9,116 nt of DNA from Porphyromonadaceae bacterium UBA7042. GTDB taxonomy: Bacteria > Bacteroidota > Bacteroidia > Bacteroidales > Muribaculaceae. Of the stretch, positions 1 to 7,111 are shown piece by piece; the stretch's first letter is position 1, and every line of letters starts with the position of its first letter. The notes below the pieces were generated by a model. That model was given only the letters and a program-made list of their open reading frames with translations, searched no databases and was not told the origin of the DNA. Where the stretch lies: the NCBI GenBank assembly GCA_002494015.1, contig DLAR01000086.1, forward strand, positions 1 through 9,116. Reading direction: 5' to 3'. The position numbers and the translations under genes are program-made.

Positions 1-63
1 ATCTCGGTCACATAGCCACAGCTATGCTCTCTCTGTGTAAAAACGAGTTAACTGAAAGATGCC

Positions 64-101
64 ACCACTTTGGATTTAACATTTGTTATGAAACGCCCTC
101 T
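64..101 (+). repeat. Left copy of 37-38 bp inverted repeat
   Basis: A 13-base block (ACCACTTTGGATT, 64-76) and a 23-base block (79-101, containing GTTATGAAACGCCCTCT) both recur exactly, in reverse complement, at 9052-9088. The two copies differ only between the blocks: TA here, a single G in the other copy on the same strand. The copy lies 82 bp upstream of the Crp-like start codon. Such near-identity over 9 kb suggests a dispersed intergenic repeat or the end of a small mobile element. No transposase is visible in the window, so its class is unknown. Confidence 0.85.
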
Positions 102-123
102 AAGTCCCGCGAGGAATCAGGTA

Positions 124-146
124 AACATTTTAACCAATAAAATGTT
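124..146. promoter_or_regulatory. 23-bp palindrome, candidate operator of the Crp-like gene
   Basis: AACATTTTA (124-132) and TAAAATGTT (138-146) are perfect inverted arms of 9 bp around a 5-bp spacer (ACCAA). The site is 37 bp upstream of the regulator's start codon. Dimeric Crp/Fnr proteins bind two-fold symmetric sites of about this length, so autoregulation is a reasonable guess. The arms match neither the classical CRP half-site (TGTGA) nor FNR half-site (TTGAT). It has no T-run and is unlikely to be a terminator. Confidence 0.45.
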
Positions 147-183
147 AAACGTATACACATAATAATTAAAACAGAGCAGCACG

Positions 184-870
184 ATGAACAGCATGTATGA
201 ATTACTAATGGGCCTTCCGTTATTTAACGGTGTCAGCTACAACCGCATCTCGGAAATTGTAGGGTCAACACCGTTGTCGTTTCTAAAATACTTGCCGGGG
301 CAGCCGATATTTGCCGCAGGAGATCCCTGCGCCCAGTTGAAATTCATCATTTCGGGCAGTGTGCGCATCTCTATCGGCAACCATAATGACCGTTTTCGCG
401 TCAATTCTACATTGAACGCGCCATCGGTTATAATGCCTGACTATCTTTTCGGCCGCTCGACGATTTATCCGTGTGATGCCAGCGCGATTGACACGGTGTC
501 AATCATGCAGATTTCCAAACAGGAATTCACGCGGCTTTTGCGCACCGACGAGGTATTCCTGTTCAACTTCTTGAATATCCTGTCAAGCGACGCTCAAAAA
601 GGGATTGACGGGGTGATGGCATTGTCGACAGGCTCTCTTGAAGAACGCCTTGCCTATTGGATTCTGGCCCTGACACAGCGCGATGCCACTGACATAACAA
701 TGACTTGCAAGCAGCGTGACCTGTATTCTGTTTTTGGCGTTCAACGCTCGTCGTTCATAGCAATGCTTGACTCGCTTACCGAACGCGGCATAATAACATA
801 CGTTCCCGGAGAGATAAGAGTCATATCGCGCACTAATCTCGCACGTCTTCTCCTTTCGGGCAACGAGTAG
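184..870 (+). CDS. Crp/Fnr family transcriptional regulator
   Basis: A 228-residue protein with the two-domain Crp/Fnr layout: an N-terminal cyclic-nucleotide-binding-like beta-roll (about 12-120), a dimerisation helix (about 122-150), and a C-terminal winged helix (about 150-220) with the helix-turn-helix near 177-200 (QRDLYSVFGVQRSSFIAML). The opening MYELLMGLPLFNGVS is typical of Bacteroidota members. The phosphate-binding cassette expected around 84-102 lacks the conserved Arg-Ser/Thr pair of cAMP binders (it reads YPCDASA), so cAMP is probably not the ligand. The three cysteines (49, 97, 175) do not form an N-terminal Fe-S cluster motif, so it is not FNR-like. The gene is 250 bp from gyrB and probably monocistronic. 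The ATG at 184 is preferred because the frame starts there, although Met4 is possible. Family assignment is firm; ligand and regulon are unknown. Confidence 0.9.
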   Translation: MNSMYELLMGLPLFNGVSYNRISEIVGSTPLSFLKYLPGQPIFAAGDPCAQLKFIISGSVRISIGNHNDRFRVNSTLNAPSVIMPDYLFGRSTIYPCDASAIDTVSIMQISKQEFTRLLRTDEVFLFNFLNILSSDAQKGIDGVMALSTGSLEERLAYWILALTQRDATDITMTCKQRDLYSVFGVQRSSFIAMLDSLTERGIITYVPGEIRVISRTNLARLLLSGNE

Positions 871-976
871 ATTGCATGACTTACACCGATTGCCGCAGAA
901 ACTGACACCTGTTTTTTGTCTTTTGAAAATTTGACCATTTCCCCAATTTTTCTGAACAATTGTTTGCGTTGCAAAA

Positions 977-1008
977 TTTGTGGGAACGGGATTTTTTTTG
1001 TAATTTTG
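977..1008 (+). promoter_or_regulatory. gyrB promoter (Bacteroidota sigma-ABfr type)
   Basis: TTTG at 977-980 and a perfect TAnnTTTG -7 element, TAATTTTG, at 1001-1008 are separated by 20 bp. This is the spacing expected for the Bacteroidota primary sigma factor (-33 TTTG, -7 TAnnTTTG). Transcription should begin about 5-8 bp downstream, giving a leader of roughly 105 nt before gyrB. Confidence 0.75.
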
Positions 1009-1022
1009 TTTGCTCAAAAGAA

Positions 1023-1084
1023 CCGTTTCCGCAAGGGAACGGCTTAATGCCGTATTGCGCTGTGATTGAGCTGTATGGCATTAA
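1023..1084 (+). promoter_or_regulatory. Two-hairpin structured 5' leader of gyrB
   Basis: Hairpin 1 pairs 1023-1030 (CCGTTTCC) with 1035-1042 (GGGAACGG) around a GCAA loop, a GNRA tetraloop. Hairpin 2 pairs 1044-1054 (TTAATGCCGTA) with 1074-1084 (TATGGCATTAA), 11 bp including one G-U, around a 19-nt loop. One nucleotide separates them, which would allow coaxial stacking. No U-tract follows either stem, so simple termination is unlikely. The start codon is 36 nt beyond hairpin 2. It could stabilise the transcript or act as a control element. I do not recognise it as a known RNA family. Confidence 0.55.
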
Positions 1085-1120
1085 AGTCAAAACAGAATAA
1101 AACGAACAATTCTACAACGT

Positions 1121-3061
1121 ATGTCAACTGACAAAGAAAAAGAGGAACAGTATAGTGCCAGTAACATCCAAGTGCTTGAAGGCTTGGAGGCCGTTCGCAA
1201 ACGCCCGGCGATGTATATTGGCGACATCAGTGTAAAAGGTCTGCATCATCTCGTATATGAGGTGGTCGACAATTCAATAGACGAGGCTCTTGCCGGATAT
1301 GCAACCCATATTGATGTAACCATTAATGCCGATAACTCGATAACCGTAGTGGATAATGGCCGCGGCATTCCCGTGGACATGCATGAGAAAGAACACAAGA
1401 GTGCTCTTGAAGTAGTGTTGACCGTGCTCCATGCCGGTGGTAAGTTTGACAAAGGCTCCTACAAGGTTTCGGGCGGTCTTCACGGAGTGGGCGTGTCATG
1501 TGTAAACGCTCTTTCGACTTATCTTCGTGCCGAGGTTCACCGTAACGGCAAGGCCTACATGCAGGAATACTCGTGCGGCAAGCCCACTACCGAGCTGCAG
1601 ATTATCGGGGACAGCACCGATACCGGCACTTCGATTACATTCAAGCCCGACGCGTCTATTTTCACCGTCACCGAATACGACTACAACACGCTGGCAAATC
1701 GTCTGCGCGACCTTGCATTCCTTAATGCGGGAATCGCACTGACACTTACCGACATGCGCGACCTTGACGAAAACGGGCAGCCGCGTCACGAGGAATTTTA
1801 TTCCCGCGACGGCCTGAAAGAATTTGTCACATATATTGACTCCAACAAGGAATCCCTCATCAATGACGTCATCCACCTCGACACCGAACGTGGCGGCATC
1901 CCTGTAGAGGTTGCCCTGACTTACAACAATACCTACAACGAGAATATTTATTCATTCGTCAACAACATCAATACTATAGAAGGCGGCACCCATTTGACCG
2001 GGTTCCGCCGTGGGCTCACCTCTACCCTCAAAAAGTATGCCGAGGACAACAAACTGCTTGAAAAAGTCAAAATCGACATCGACCCGGCCGACTTCCGCGA
2101 GGGTTTGACCGCTGTCGTTTCCGTAAAGGTAATGGAACCACAGTTTGAAGGCCAGACAAAAACCAAGCTCGGCAACAACGAGGTCATCGGGGCGGTGCAG
2201 ACGGCCGTGAGCGAGGCACTCCGATATTATCTTGAGGAACACCCCAAGCAGGCGCGCACCATCGTCGACAAAATAATTATTGCCGCCCAAGCCCGTCATG
2301 CGGCCCGCAATGCCCGTGAAAAAATCCAGCGCAAGTCACCCCTCAGCGGCGGCGGACTTCCCGGCAAACTTGCAGACTGCTCCTCCCGGCACGCTGAAGA
2401 CTGCGAACTTTTCCTCGTCGAGGGTGACTCGGCAGGCGGAACAGCCAAGCAGGGCCGCGACCGCACATTTCAGGCAATCCTTCCCCTCCGAGGCAAAATC
2501 CTCAATGTCGAAAAGGCTATGGACCACAAGATTTTTGACAATCAGGAAATCACAAGCCTCTACCGTGCGATGCGCGTGACTATCGGAACCGAGGATGACC
2601 CTAAAGAGATCAACATTTCCCGCCTTGCCTATCACAAGATTATCATCATGACCGATGCCGATGTGGACGGCAGCCACATCGCCACACTGCTGATGACATT
2701 CTTCTTCCGCCGTATGCGTCCTGTCATCGAGCAAGGCTACCTGTATCTTGCCACTCCCCCGCTTTATAAATGTGTGCGCGGTAAAGTCGAAGAATACTGC
2801 TGGACTGACGCCCAAGTACAACAGTTTATTGCCCAATATGGCGACAAGACAAAAGTACAACGATACAAAGGTCTTGGCGAGATGAGCGCGCAGGAGCTTC
2901 GAGACACGACAATGGATCCCGAACAACGCCTTCTCAAACAGGTCAACATCAGTGATGCCGCCGAAGCCGATCGCATTTTCTCCATGCTTATGGGTGAAGA
3001 TGTCGGCCCCCGCCGCGACTTTATTGAATCTAACGCCAACTACGCTAACATCGACGCGTAA
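1121..3061 (+). CDS. gyrB: DNA gyrase subunit B
   Basis: GyrB provides the ATPase and part of the cleavage core of the A2B2 gyrase that introduces negative supercoils. The protein has 646 residues, the usual length for forms lacking the extra domain of E. coli GyrB. The GHKL ATPase domain shows YEVVDNSIDEA (catalytic Glu47, Mg-binding Asn51), VVDNGRGIP (Asp78) and the glycine-rich lid GGLHGVGVS (118-126). The transducer region spans about 230-400. The TOPRIM domain has EGDSAGG (434-440), PLRGK (455-459) and DADVDGSHI (512-520), giving metal-binding Glu434, Asp512 and Asp514. The tail carries QRYKGLGEM (580-588). EGDSAGG and QRYKGLGEM favour GyrB over ParE, though gyrA is not in the window. 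The gene stands alone between its own promoter and a strong terminator. The ATG follows an A-rich leader without a Shine-Dalgarno sequence. Confidence 0.98.
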   Translation: MSTDKEKEEQYSASNIQVLEGLEAVRKRPAMYIGDISVKGLHHLVYEVVDNSIDEALAGYATHIDVTINADNSITVVDNGRGIPVDMHEKEHKSALEVVLTVLHAGGKFDKGSYKVSGGLHGVGVSCVNALSTYLRAEVHRNGKAYMQEYSCGKPTTELQIIGDSTDTGTSITFKPDASIFTVTEYDYNTLANRLRDLAFLNAGIALTLTDMRDLDENGQPRHEEFYSRDGLKEFVTYIDSNKESLINDVIHLDTERGGIPVEVALTYNNTYNENIYSFVNNINTIEGGTHLTGFRRGLTSTLKKYAEDNKLLEKVKIDIDPADFREGLTAVVSVKVMEPQFEGQTKTKLGNNEVIGAVQTAVSEALRYYLEEHPKQARTIVDKIIIAAQARHAARNAREKIQRKSPLSGGGLPGKLADCSSRHAEDCELFLVEGDSAGGTAKQGRDRTFQAILPLRGKILNVEKAMDHKIFDNQEITSLYRAMRVTIGTEDDPKEINISRLAYHKIIIMTDADVDGSHIATLLMTFFFRRMRPVIEQGYLYLATPPLYKCVRGKVEEYCWTDAQVQQFIAQYGDKTKVQRYKGLGEMSAQELRDTTMDPEQRLLKQVNISDAAEADRIFSMLMGEDVGPRRDFIESNANYANIDA

Positions 3062-3075
3062 TCAAGTCTTCTATA

Positions 3076-3122
3076 TCAATGTAGCGCCGCGATATATAAG
3101 GGCGGCGCTACATTGACTTTTT
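3076..3122 (+). terminator. Intrinsic terminator of gyrB
   Basis: A perfect 15-bp stem pairs 3076-3090 (TCAATGTAGCGCCGC) with 3102-3116 (GCGGCGCTACATTGA) across an 11-nt loop, followed by CTTTTT. It starts 14 nt after the gyrB stop codon. The GC-rich inner stem and T-run make it a classic Rho-independent terminator. Confidence 0.92.
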
Positions 3123-3142
3123 ATCCCTGCTGCCTAACTTTG
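3112..3142 (+). promoter_or_regulatory. rnr promoter, overlapping the gyrB terminator
   Basis: A perfect -7 element, TAACTTTG, lies at 3135-3142. Nineteen bases upstream is ATTG (3112-3115), a near match to the -33 TTTG. That ATTG is part of the descending arm of the gyrB terminator stem. The transcript would start near 3148, giving a leader of about 55 nt. Confidence 0.65.
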
Positions 3143-3179
3143 TTGCACGTTTCGGCGTTAATTTATATAATCAATTCGG

Positions 3180-3191
3180 TTTACCGGTAAA
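3180..3191. promoter_or_regulatory. 12-bp perfect palindrome before the rnr start codon
   Basis: TTTACCGGTAAA is perfectly self-complementary and ends 11 bases before the rnr start codon. It could be a small operator or an RNA pairing site that affects initiation. Palindromes of this size also arise by chance, so the functional reading is weak. Confidence 0.2.
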
Positions 3192-3202
3192 AATAAAAAA
3201 CA

Positions 3203-5446
3203 ATGAGTTCATCATCTAAAAAATCAACGTCGCGACTTTCGTCTCAGGCCTTGGAGACCAAGGTTAACGAATTTGTATCGGAACAAAAAAACAACACATA
3301 CAACTATAAACAGGTAGCTCACGCTATCGGTGCAATTACGTCTGCGCAGCAGCGTTCTGTAGCCATGCAGTTAGTCGAAATGGCTTTTGACGGCGAAATT
3401 ATCGAAGTATCACCCGGTAAATACAAGTCGCCGCAACGCACTAACGAGGCTGTCGGCATTTTCGTGCGACGCTCCAACGGCAAAAACTCAGTCATCACCG
3501 ACACCGACGGCGAGGCGATATTTGTTGCCGAGCGCAACTCCATGCACGCTCTTAACGGCGACAAAGTGCGCGTCAATATCGCTGCCCACCGCCGAGGGTC
3601 CGAACCCGAGGCCTGCGTCATTGAAATTATCGAAAAAAACGATCAGGTATTTATAGGGACCCTTCAGGTTGAAGCCCACTTTGGCTATCTGCTGACTGAT
3701 TCCAAATATCTTGCCACCGACATTTTTATCCCTAAAGCCAAGCTCAAGGGGGGAAAGACCGGAGACAAGGCTGTGGTGAAAATCACACAGTGGGACGACG
3801 ATGCCAAGAACCCCAAAGGCGAGGTTGTCGACCTGCTCGGCAAAACCGGCGAGCACAATGCCGAAATGCACGCTATTCTTGCCGAATTCAATCTGCCATA
3901 CAAATATCCCGCCAACGTTGAGGCCGCAGCCAACAAAATTAATGCAGGAATCACCCCCGAAGTCATTGCCCAAAGAGAAGACATGCGCGATGTCACGACA
4001 TTCACTATCGACCCTAAGGATGCAAAAGACTTTGACGATGCCCTATCGTTACGGATTCTGCCAAACGGAAATTACGAAGTCGGTGTCCACATTGCCGATG
4101 TAACCCATTATGTACTTCCCGACACCGTGATTGACCGAGAGGCCGAAAAACGCGCCACATCGGTATATCTTGTTGACCGAGTAGTCCCGATGCTTCCCGA
4201 GCACCTCTGCAACGGAATCTGCTCATTGCGCCCCAAAGAGGAAAAACTCGCCTATTCCGTCATCTTTGAGATGGATGCCAACGCGCGCGTTCTTAACCAC
4301 CGAATCGTTCACACTGTCATCCGTTCCGACTATCGTTTCACCTACGAGGAAGCTCAGCAAGTCATCGAAACAGGAGCAGGCAATTTTGCGACTGAAATCA
4401 CCACGCTTGATTCTCTTGCAAAAATCCTACGCAAACAGCGTTATGAGAACGGGTCGGTTGATTTTGACCGGGCCGAGGTGAAATTTGAAATCGACAAGGA
4501 CGGCAAGCCTGTTGGCGTGTATTTCAAGGTGTCGCAGGATGCCAACAAACTGATTGAGGAATTCATGCTGCTTGCCAACCGCACCGTGGCTACAGTCATC
4601 GGCAAACAGATTGGCAAGAAACGCCCCAAGGCATTTGTCTACCGCGTCCATGACCAGCCTGACGCCCAAAAACTGGCCGACCTCGCGTCAATTGCCCGTA
4701 CATTCGGATATAAAGTGAAATCGTCAGGAAACGCAAAGGAAATTAACCGTTCCATCAACAAGATGCTCTCCGAGGTAAAAGGACGCGGCGAGGAAAACTA
4801 TCTCGCCACTCTTGCTATCCGCTCTATGGCCAAGGCGATATACACTACCGAGAACGTGGGTCACTATGGCCTCGGGTTTGACTTCTACACCCATTTCACA
4901 TCCCCTATCCGTCGTTACCCCGACATGCAGGTCCACCGTCTTCTCGACCGCTATCTCAATGGCGGACGCACTGTCAACGCGGCCAAGCTCGAAGACTCAT
5001 GCAAGCATGACAGCGAGATGGAACAACTCGCGTCCAACGCCGAGCGGTCTTCTATCAAATACAAACAGGTAGAGTACATGCAGGAACACCTCGGCGAAAC
5101 ATTTGTCGGAATGATTTCAGGGGTGACCGAATGGGGACTGTATGTAGAAATCGAGGAAAATTTGTGTGAAGGACTTATTCCGATGCGCGACCTTGCCGAT
5201 GATTTTTATGACCTTGACGAGAAGAATCATTGCCTCGTGGGCCGTCGGCACAACAACCGGTACCGTCTTGGCGACAAGGTGAAAATCAAGGTTGCCCGTG
5301 CTGACCTCGAAAAGAAACAGCTTGACTTTATTCTTGCTGATAAACCGTATCGAAAAAACGAAGACGACATGGGTTACACGGCCAAACCGGACAAGAAAAA
5401 GAAACATTCCTCCCGCAACAAGACGGGCAACCGCAGACGAAAATAA
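3203..5446 (+). CDS. rnr: Ribonuclease R (RNB-family 3'-5' exoribonuclease)
   Basis: RNase R degrades RNA processively from the 3' end, including structured rRNA and mRNA fragments, in the cytoplasm. The 747-residue protein has the full domain set. An N-terminal winged-helix-like region covers about 15-75 and cold-shock domains about 80-215. The RNB catalytic domain, about 260-585, has TIDPKDAKDFDDA (268-280), whose Asp270, Asp276, Asp278 and Asp279 match the metal-binding aspartates of the family, and HFTSPIRRYPDMQVHR (564-579). The S1 domain, about 630-715, begins GETFVGMISGVTEWGLYVEI. A lysine/arginine-rich tail ends in KTGNRRRK, as in other RNase R proteins. The winged-helix region and basic tail separate it from RNase II. 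It is monocistronic, with its own promoter and terminator. The A-rich sequence before the ATG has no Shine-Dalgarno motif. Confidence 0.96.
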   Translation: MSSSSKKSTSRLSSQALETKVNEFVSEQKNNTYNYKQVAHAIGAITSAQQRSVAMQLVEMAFDGEIIEVSPGKYKSPQRTNEAVGIFVRRSNGKNSVITDTDGEAIFVAERNSMHALNGDKVRVNIAAHRRGSEPEACVIEIIEKNDQVFIGTLQVEAHFGYLLTDSKYLATDIFIPKAKLKGGKTGDKAVVKITQWDDDAKNPKGEVVDLLGKTGEHNAEMHAILAEFNLPYKYPANVEAAANKINAGITPEVIAQREDMRDVTTFTIDPKDAKDFDDALSLRILPNGNYEVGVHIADVTHYVLPDTVIDREAEKRATSVYLVDRVVPMLPEHLCNGICSLRPKEEKLAYSVIFEMDANARVLNHRIVHTVIRSDYRFTYEEAQQVIETGAGNFATEITTLDSLAKILRKQRYENGSVDFDRAEVKFEIDKDGKPVGVYFKVSQDANKLIEEFMLLANRTVATVIGKQIGKKRPKAFVYRVHDQPDAQKLADLASIARTFGYKVKSSGNAKEINRSINKMLSEVKGRGEENYLATLAIRSMAKAIYTTENVGHYGLGFDFYTHFTSPIRRYPDMQVHRLLDRYLNGGRTVNAAKLEDSCKHDSEMEQLASNAERSSIKYKQVEYMQEHLGETFVGMISGVTEWGLYVEIEENLCEGLIPMRDLADDFYDLDEKNHCLVGRRHNNRYRLGDKVKIKVARADLEKKQLDFILADKPYRKNEDDMGYTAKPDKKKKHSSRNKTGNRRRK

Positions 5447-5447
5447 A

Positions 5448-5500
5448 AAAGCAAACGGCACCGGGATTATCTCTGACTGAATCCCGGTGCCGTTTGCTTT
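5448..5500. terminator. Bidirectional terminator between rnr and coaE
   Basis: A perfect 21-bp stem pairs 5448-5468 with 5480-5500 (core GGCACCGGGAT against ATCCCGGTGCC) around an 11-nt loop. It begins one base after the rnr stop codon and ends four bases before the coaE stop codon. On the minus strand it is followed by a long T-rich run (TTTTTTATTTT), so termination of the coaE operon should be efficient. On the plus strand the T-run is short and lies within the stem, so readthrough from rnr is somewhat more likely. Confidence 0.92.
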
Positions 5501-5504
5501 CATA

Positions 5505-6086
5505 TCACTGTTTCAACAAGTGCTCTATTTGAGGTAGAACCGGCACACATCCATCATTTACGATGACATTAACGCATTGATGATGTTTTTCAGGGACAAA
5601 TGAATCCTGAGCCGACATGCGCGCAAGAACCTGTTCTTCGGTCAGACCGCTACGCCGCATGACACGTTCAATGCGGATTTCAGAAGGGGCGCAGATCTCC
5701 CACACCTCATCAACCTCACGATCAAGACGGCTTTCATAAAGGATGGCGGTTTCAACAAATGCCACCAGTCCCGTTTGACTCGCTACCCACTGACGAAGGT
5801 CGTCTCTGACCGCTCCATGAACGATATTGTTTAATAGGGAAAGAGCGTCAGCATCGGCAAAGACAATCTCACTTAGACGATGACGGTCAATGCTTCCATC
5901 ATGCCCGATGACATCACCTGCGATTTCATCTGCGATTCTATCACGGATGGTGCGGTTACAGTCCATCAGTTTCTTGGCATTCCGATCGCAATCATAAACC
6001 GGGTATCCCATTGCTAAAAGGCAGCGGGAAACAATCGATTTTCCGCTGCCAATGCCACCGCATATTGCAATAAGTTTTTCTGACAT
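5505..6086 (-). CDS. coaE: Dephospho-CoA kinase
   Basis: CoaE phosphorylates the 3'-hydroxyl of the ribose of dephospho-CoA using ATP, the last step of coenzyme A synthesis, in the cytosol. The 193-residue protein is the usual length. It opens with the P-loop GGIGSGKS (10-17) after a hydrophobic strand, then VYDCDRNAKKLM (30-41), whose Asp34 matches the substrate-binding aspartate of the family. VETAILYESRLDREVDEVW (111-129) fits the conserved strand that reads PLLFE in proteobacterial enzymes. RRSGLTEEQVLARMSAQ (144-160) is the lid and ATP-binding segment. It is the last gene of the leftward operon, five bases after the stop of the ybbR-like gene, and a strong terminator follows directly. 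The ATG has no clear Shine-Dalgarno sequence. Confidence 0.95.
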   Translation of the reverse strand: MSEKLIAICGGIGSGKSIVSRCLLAMGYPVYDCDRNAKKLMDCNRTIRDRIADEIAGDVIGHDGSIDRHRLSEIVFADADALSLLNNIVHGAVRDDLRQWVASQTGLVAFVETAILYESRLDREVDEVWEICAPSEIRIERVMRRSGLTEEQVLARMSAQDSFVPEKHHQCVNVIVNDGCVPVLPQIEHLLKQ

Positions 6087-6091
6087 ATCAA

Positions 6092-7084
6092 TTATTGCGG
6101 ATTTGCAACCAGTTGTTCGATGATATACTCAACACTATCGGGACTAAATGACACGTTGCGGTACAAATCGGGAATCACTGACAAGGATAACCCCAGTTTG
6201 TTACGTCCCGGCTTTATACTCCGAAAGTCAGCATAGGCTTTTAACGGATAATCGTTGTTATAGTCACTCATCGGTACGAGATAAGAAATCTCTACCTTAG
6301 AAGGGAATGTGATGATGTTCTTGTCATCAGGCACATTGACTACCTCGACCGATATAAGCTGCTTCCGGGAGATAAGGGGTTCGACGGGAACCGTCACGAT
6401 GACGCGGTCAGGAATTATACGCATCCCGTTCACCGGCTTGATGCGCACTTCATATCTTGTCGTGTCCTTCAATCCGCTTTTGACAATAGGCTCGGTCACT
6501 ACCCTTGTCAGAGAATGAGGCACATCCCCGACAGCATATACGTTGACCGAGTCAATATTAGCGGTCATGGGTCCTGAAATTATATATTGGGGATGCGGAT
6601 GAATGTCGGCATCGATTGCCAGCGCGACACGCTTTCCGGGCAGCGTCGAATAGTTCAGCTTGATTGAATCAGGCTTAAACGACATTATCTGGATGGCATT
6701 TCCAAAATAGTCCCTGAAACGGGAATCTATCTTGGCCCGCGACATATAGATTACATTTTCTTCGCTCTGTTCATCCCACTTGAATTTCATCACAGGCATC
6801 TTGCCCCAAAGGAAACGCAAAAGTTGCGAGTCCTTACCACGCACACTGACACTGAAGTCAGTCGGGAACTTACCGATTACAGTAATACTGTCAGGCACGT
6901 CCTGCATTTCTACAGGAACCTCAAAGTCGCGCTGAACCTCGGTGTCAAGCGAAAGCAGCAGCCAAAACACAAATGCCACGGCGACAAACAGCAGATATAG
7001 CAACACGTCGCGGCCGCGACGTGACTTGACAGCCCGATCCAAGGACCGGGCTATCTCGCTGGCTTTTTCTTTCAGCATCGCCAT
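6092..7084 (-). CDS. YbbR-domain membrane-anchored protein
   Basis: A 330-residue protein with a short basic cytoplasmic tail (residues 1-27), one strong transmembrane segment (about 28-46, LLYLLFVAVAFVFWLLLSL), and an extracytoplasmic part rich in beta-strands. That part shows repeated YbbR-like units with the typical pattern of a short conserved strand, Pro, Asp, Ser and Val (VPDSITVIGKFPTDFSVSVRG at 63-83, FKPDSIKLNYS at 136-146, FSPDSVEYIIE at 313-323). YbbR proteins in Firmicutes (CdaR) sit beside the diadenylate cyclase CdaA. No cyclase gene is present here, and the partners are CoaE, YajC and NusB. The role in Bacteroidota is unclear. The start at 7084 (MAMLKEK) is chosen as the longest; Met3 at 7078 is equally possible. 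It is 27 bp from yajC and 5 bp from coaE, so co-transcription is likely. Confidence 0.85.
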   Translation of the reverse strand: MAMLKEKASEIARSLDRAVKSRRGRDVLLYLLFVAVAFVFWLLLSLDTEVQRDFEVPVEMQDVPDSITVIGKFPTDFSVSVRGKDSQLLRFLWGKMPVMKFKWDEQSEENVIYMSRAKIDSRFRDYFGNAIQIMSFKPDSIKLNYSTLPGKRVALAIDADIHPHPQYIISGPMTANIDSVNVYAVGDVPHSLTRVVTEPIVKSGLKDTTRYEVRIKPVNGMRIIPDRVIVTVPVEPLISRKQLISVEVVNVPDDKNIITFPSKVEISYLVPMSDYNNDYPLKAYADFRSIKPGRNKLGLSLSVIPDLYRNVSFSPDSVEYIIEQLVANPQ

Positions 7085-7111
7085 TTTGCCGATGACACAA
7101 GAAGGTACTTC

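Larger units (their letters stand above)
1..183. other. Left-edge intergenic region, no convincing gene
   Basis: This stretch upstream of the Crp-like gene holds a short hairpin (11-16 CATAGC with 21-26 GCTATG, 4-nt loop), a dispersed-type repeat (64-101) and a 23-bp palindrome (124-146). A frame open from the window edge ends at TAA 138-140 (45 codons). The other copy of the repeat is read in a different frame because of a one-base indel, so I regard this frame as fortuitous. No TAnnTTTG element is visible ahead of the regulator gene, so its promoter could not be placed. Confidence 0.6.
871..1120. other. Intergenic region between Crp-like gene and gyrB
   Basis: This 250-bp gap has a T-rich part just after the regulator gene (tracts such as TTTTTTGTCTTTT at 912-924) without a convincing long stem, so the terminator of the upstream gene is uncertain. 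The gyrB promoter (977-1008) and a structured leader (1023-1084) follow. A 17-codon frame (ATG 1047 to TAA 1100, MPYCAVIELYGIKVKTE) lies inside the leader. I have no evidence that it is translated. Frames on the other strand here look like shadows. Confidence 0.6.

Noticed and set aside
11..37. Hairpins near the left edge (CATAGC/GCTATG, or alternatively CACAG/CTGTG) as a terminator of an upstream gene
   Set aside because: The stems are only 5-6 bp, with no T-run on either strand.
3..140. 45-codon frame running in from the left edge through the repeat, ending HFGFNICYETPSKSREESGKHFNQ
   Set aside because: The matching frame in the right repeat copy is shifted by an indel and reads HFGLTFVMKRPL, so coding is not conserved. 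It is better explained as non-coding repeat.
583..1090. Minus-strand open frames of 69-144 codons overlapping the Crp-like gene and the gyrB leader
   Set aside because: They lie opposite a clear gene or a structured leader, show no family features, and have no supporting promoter.
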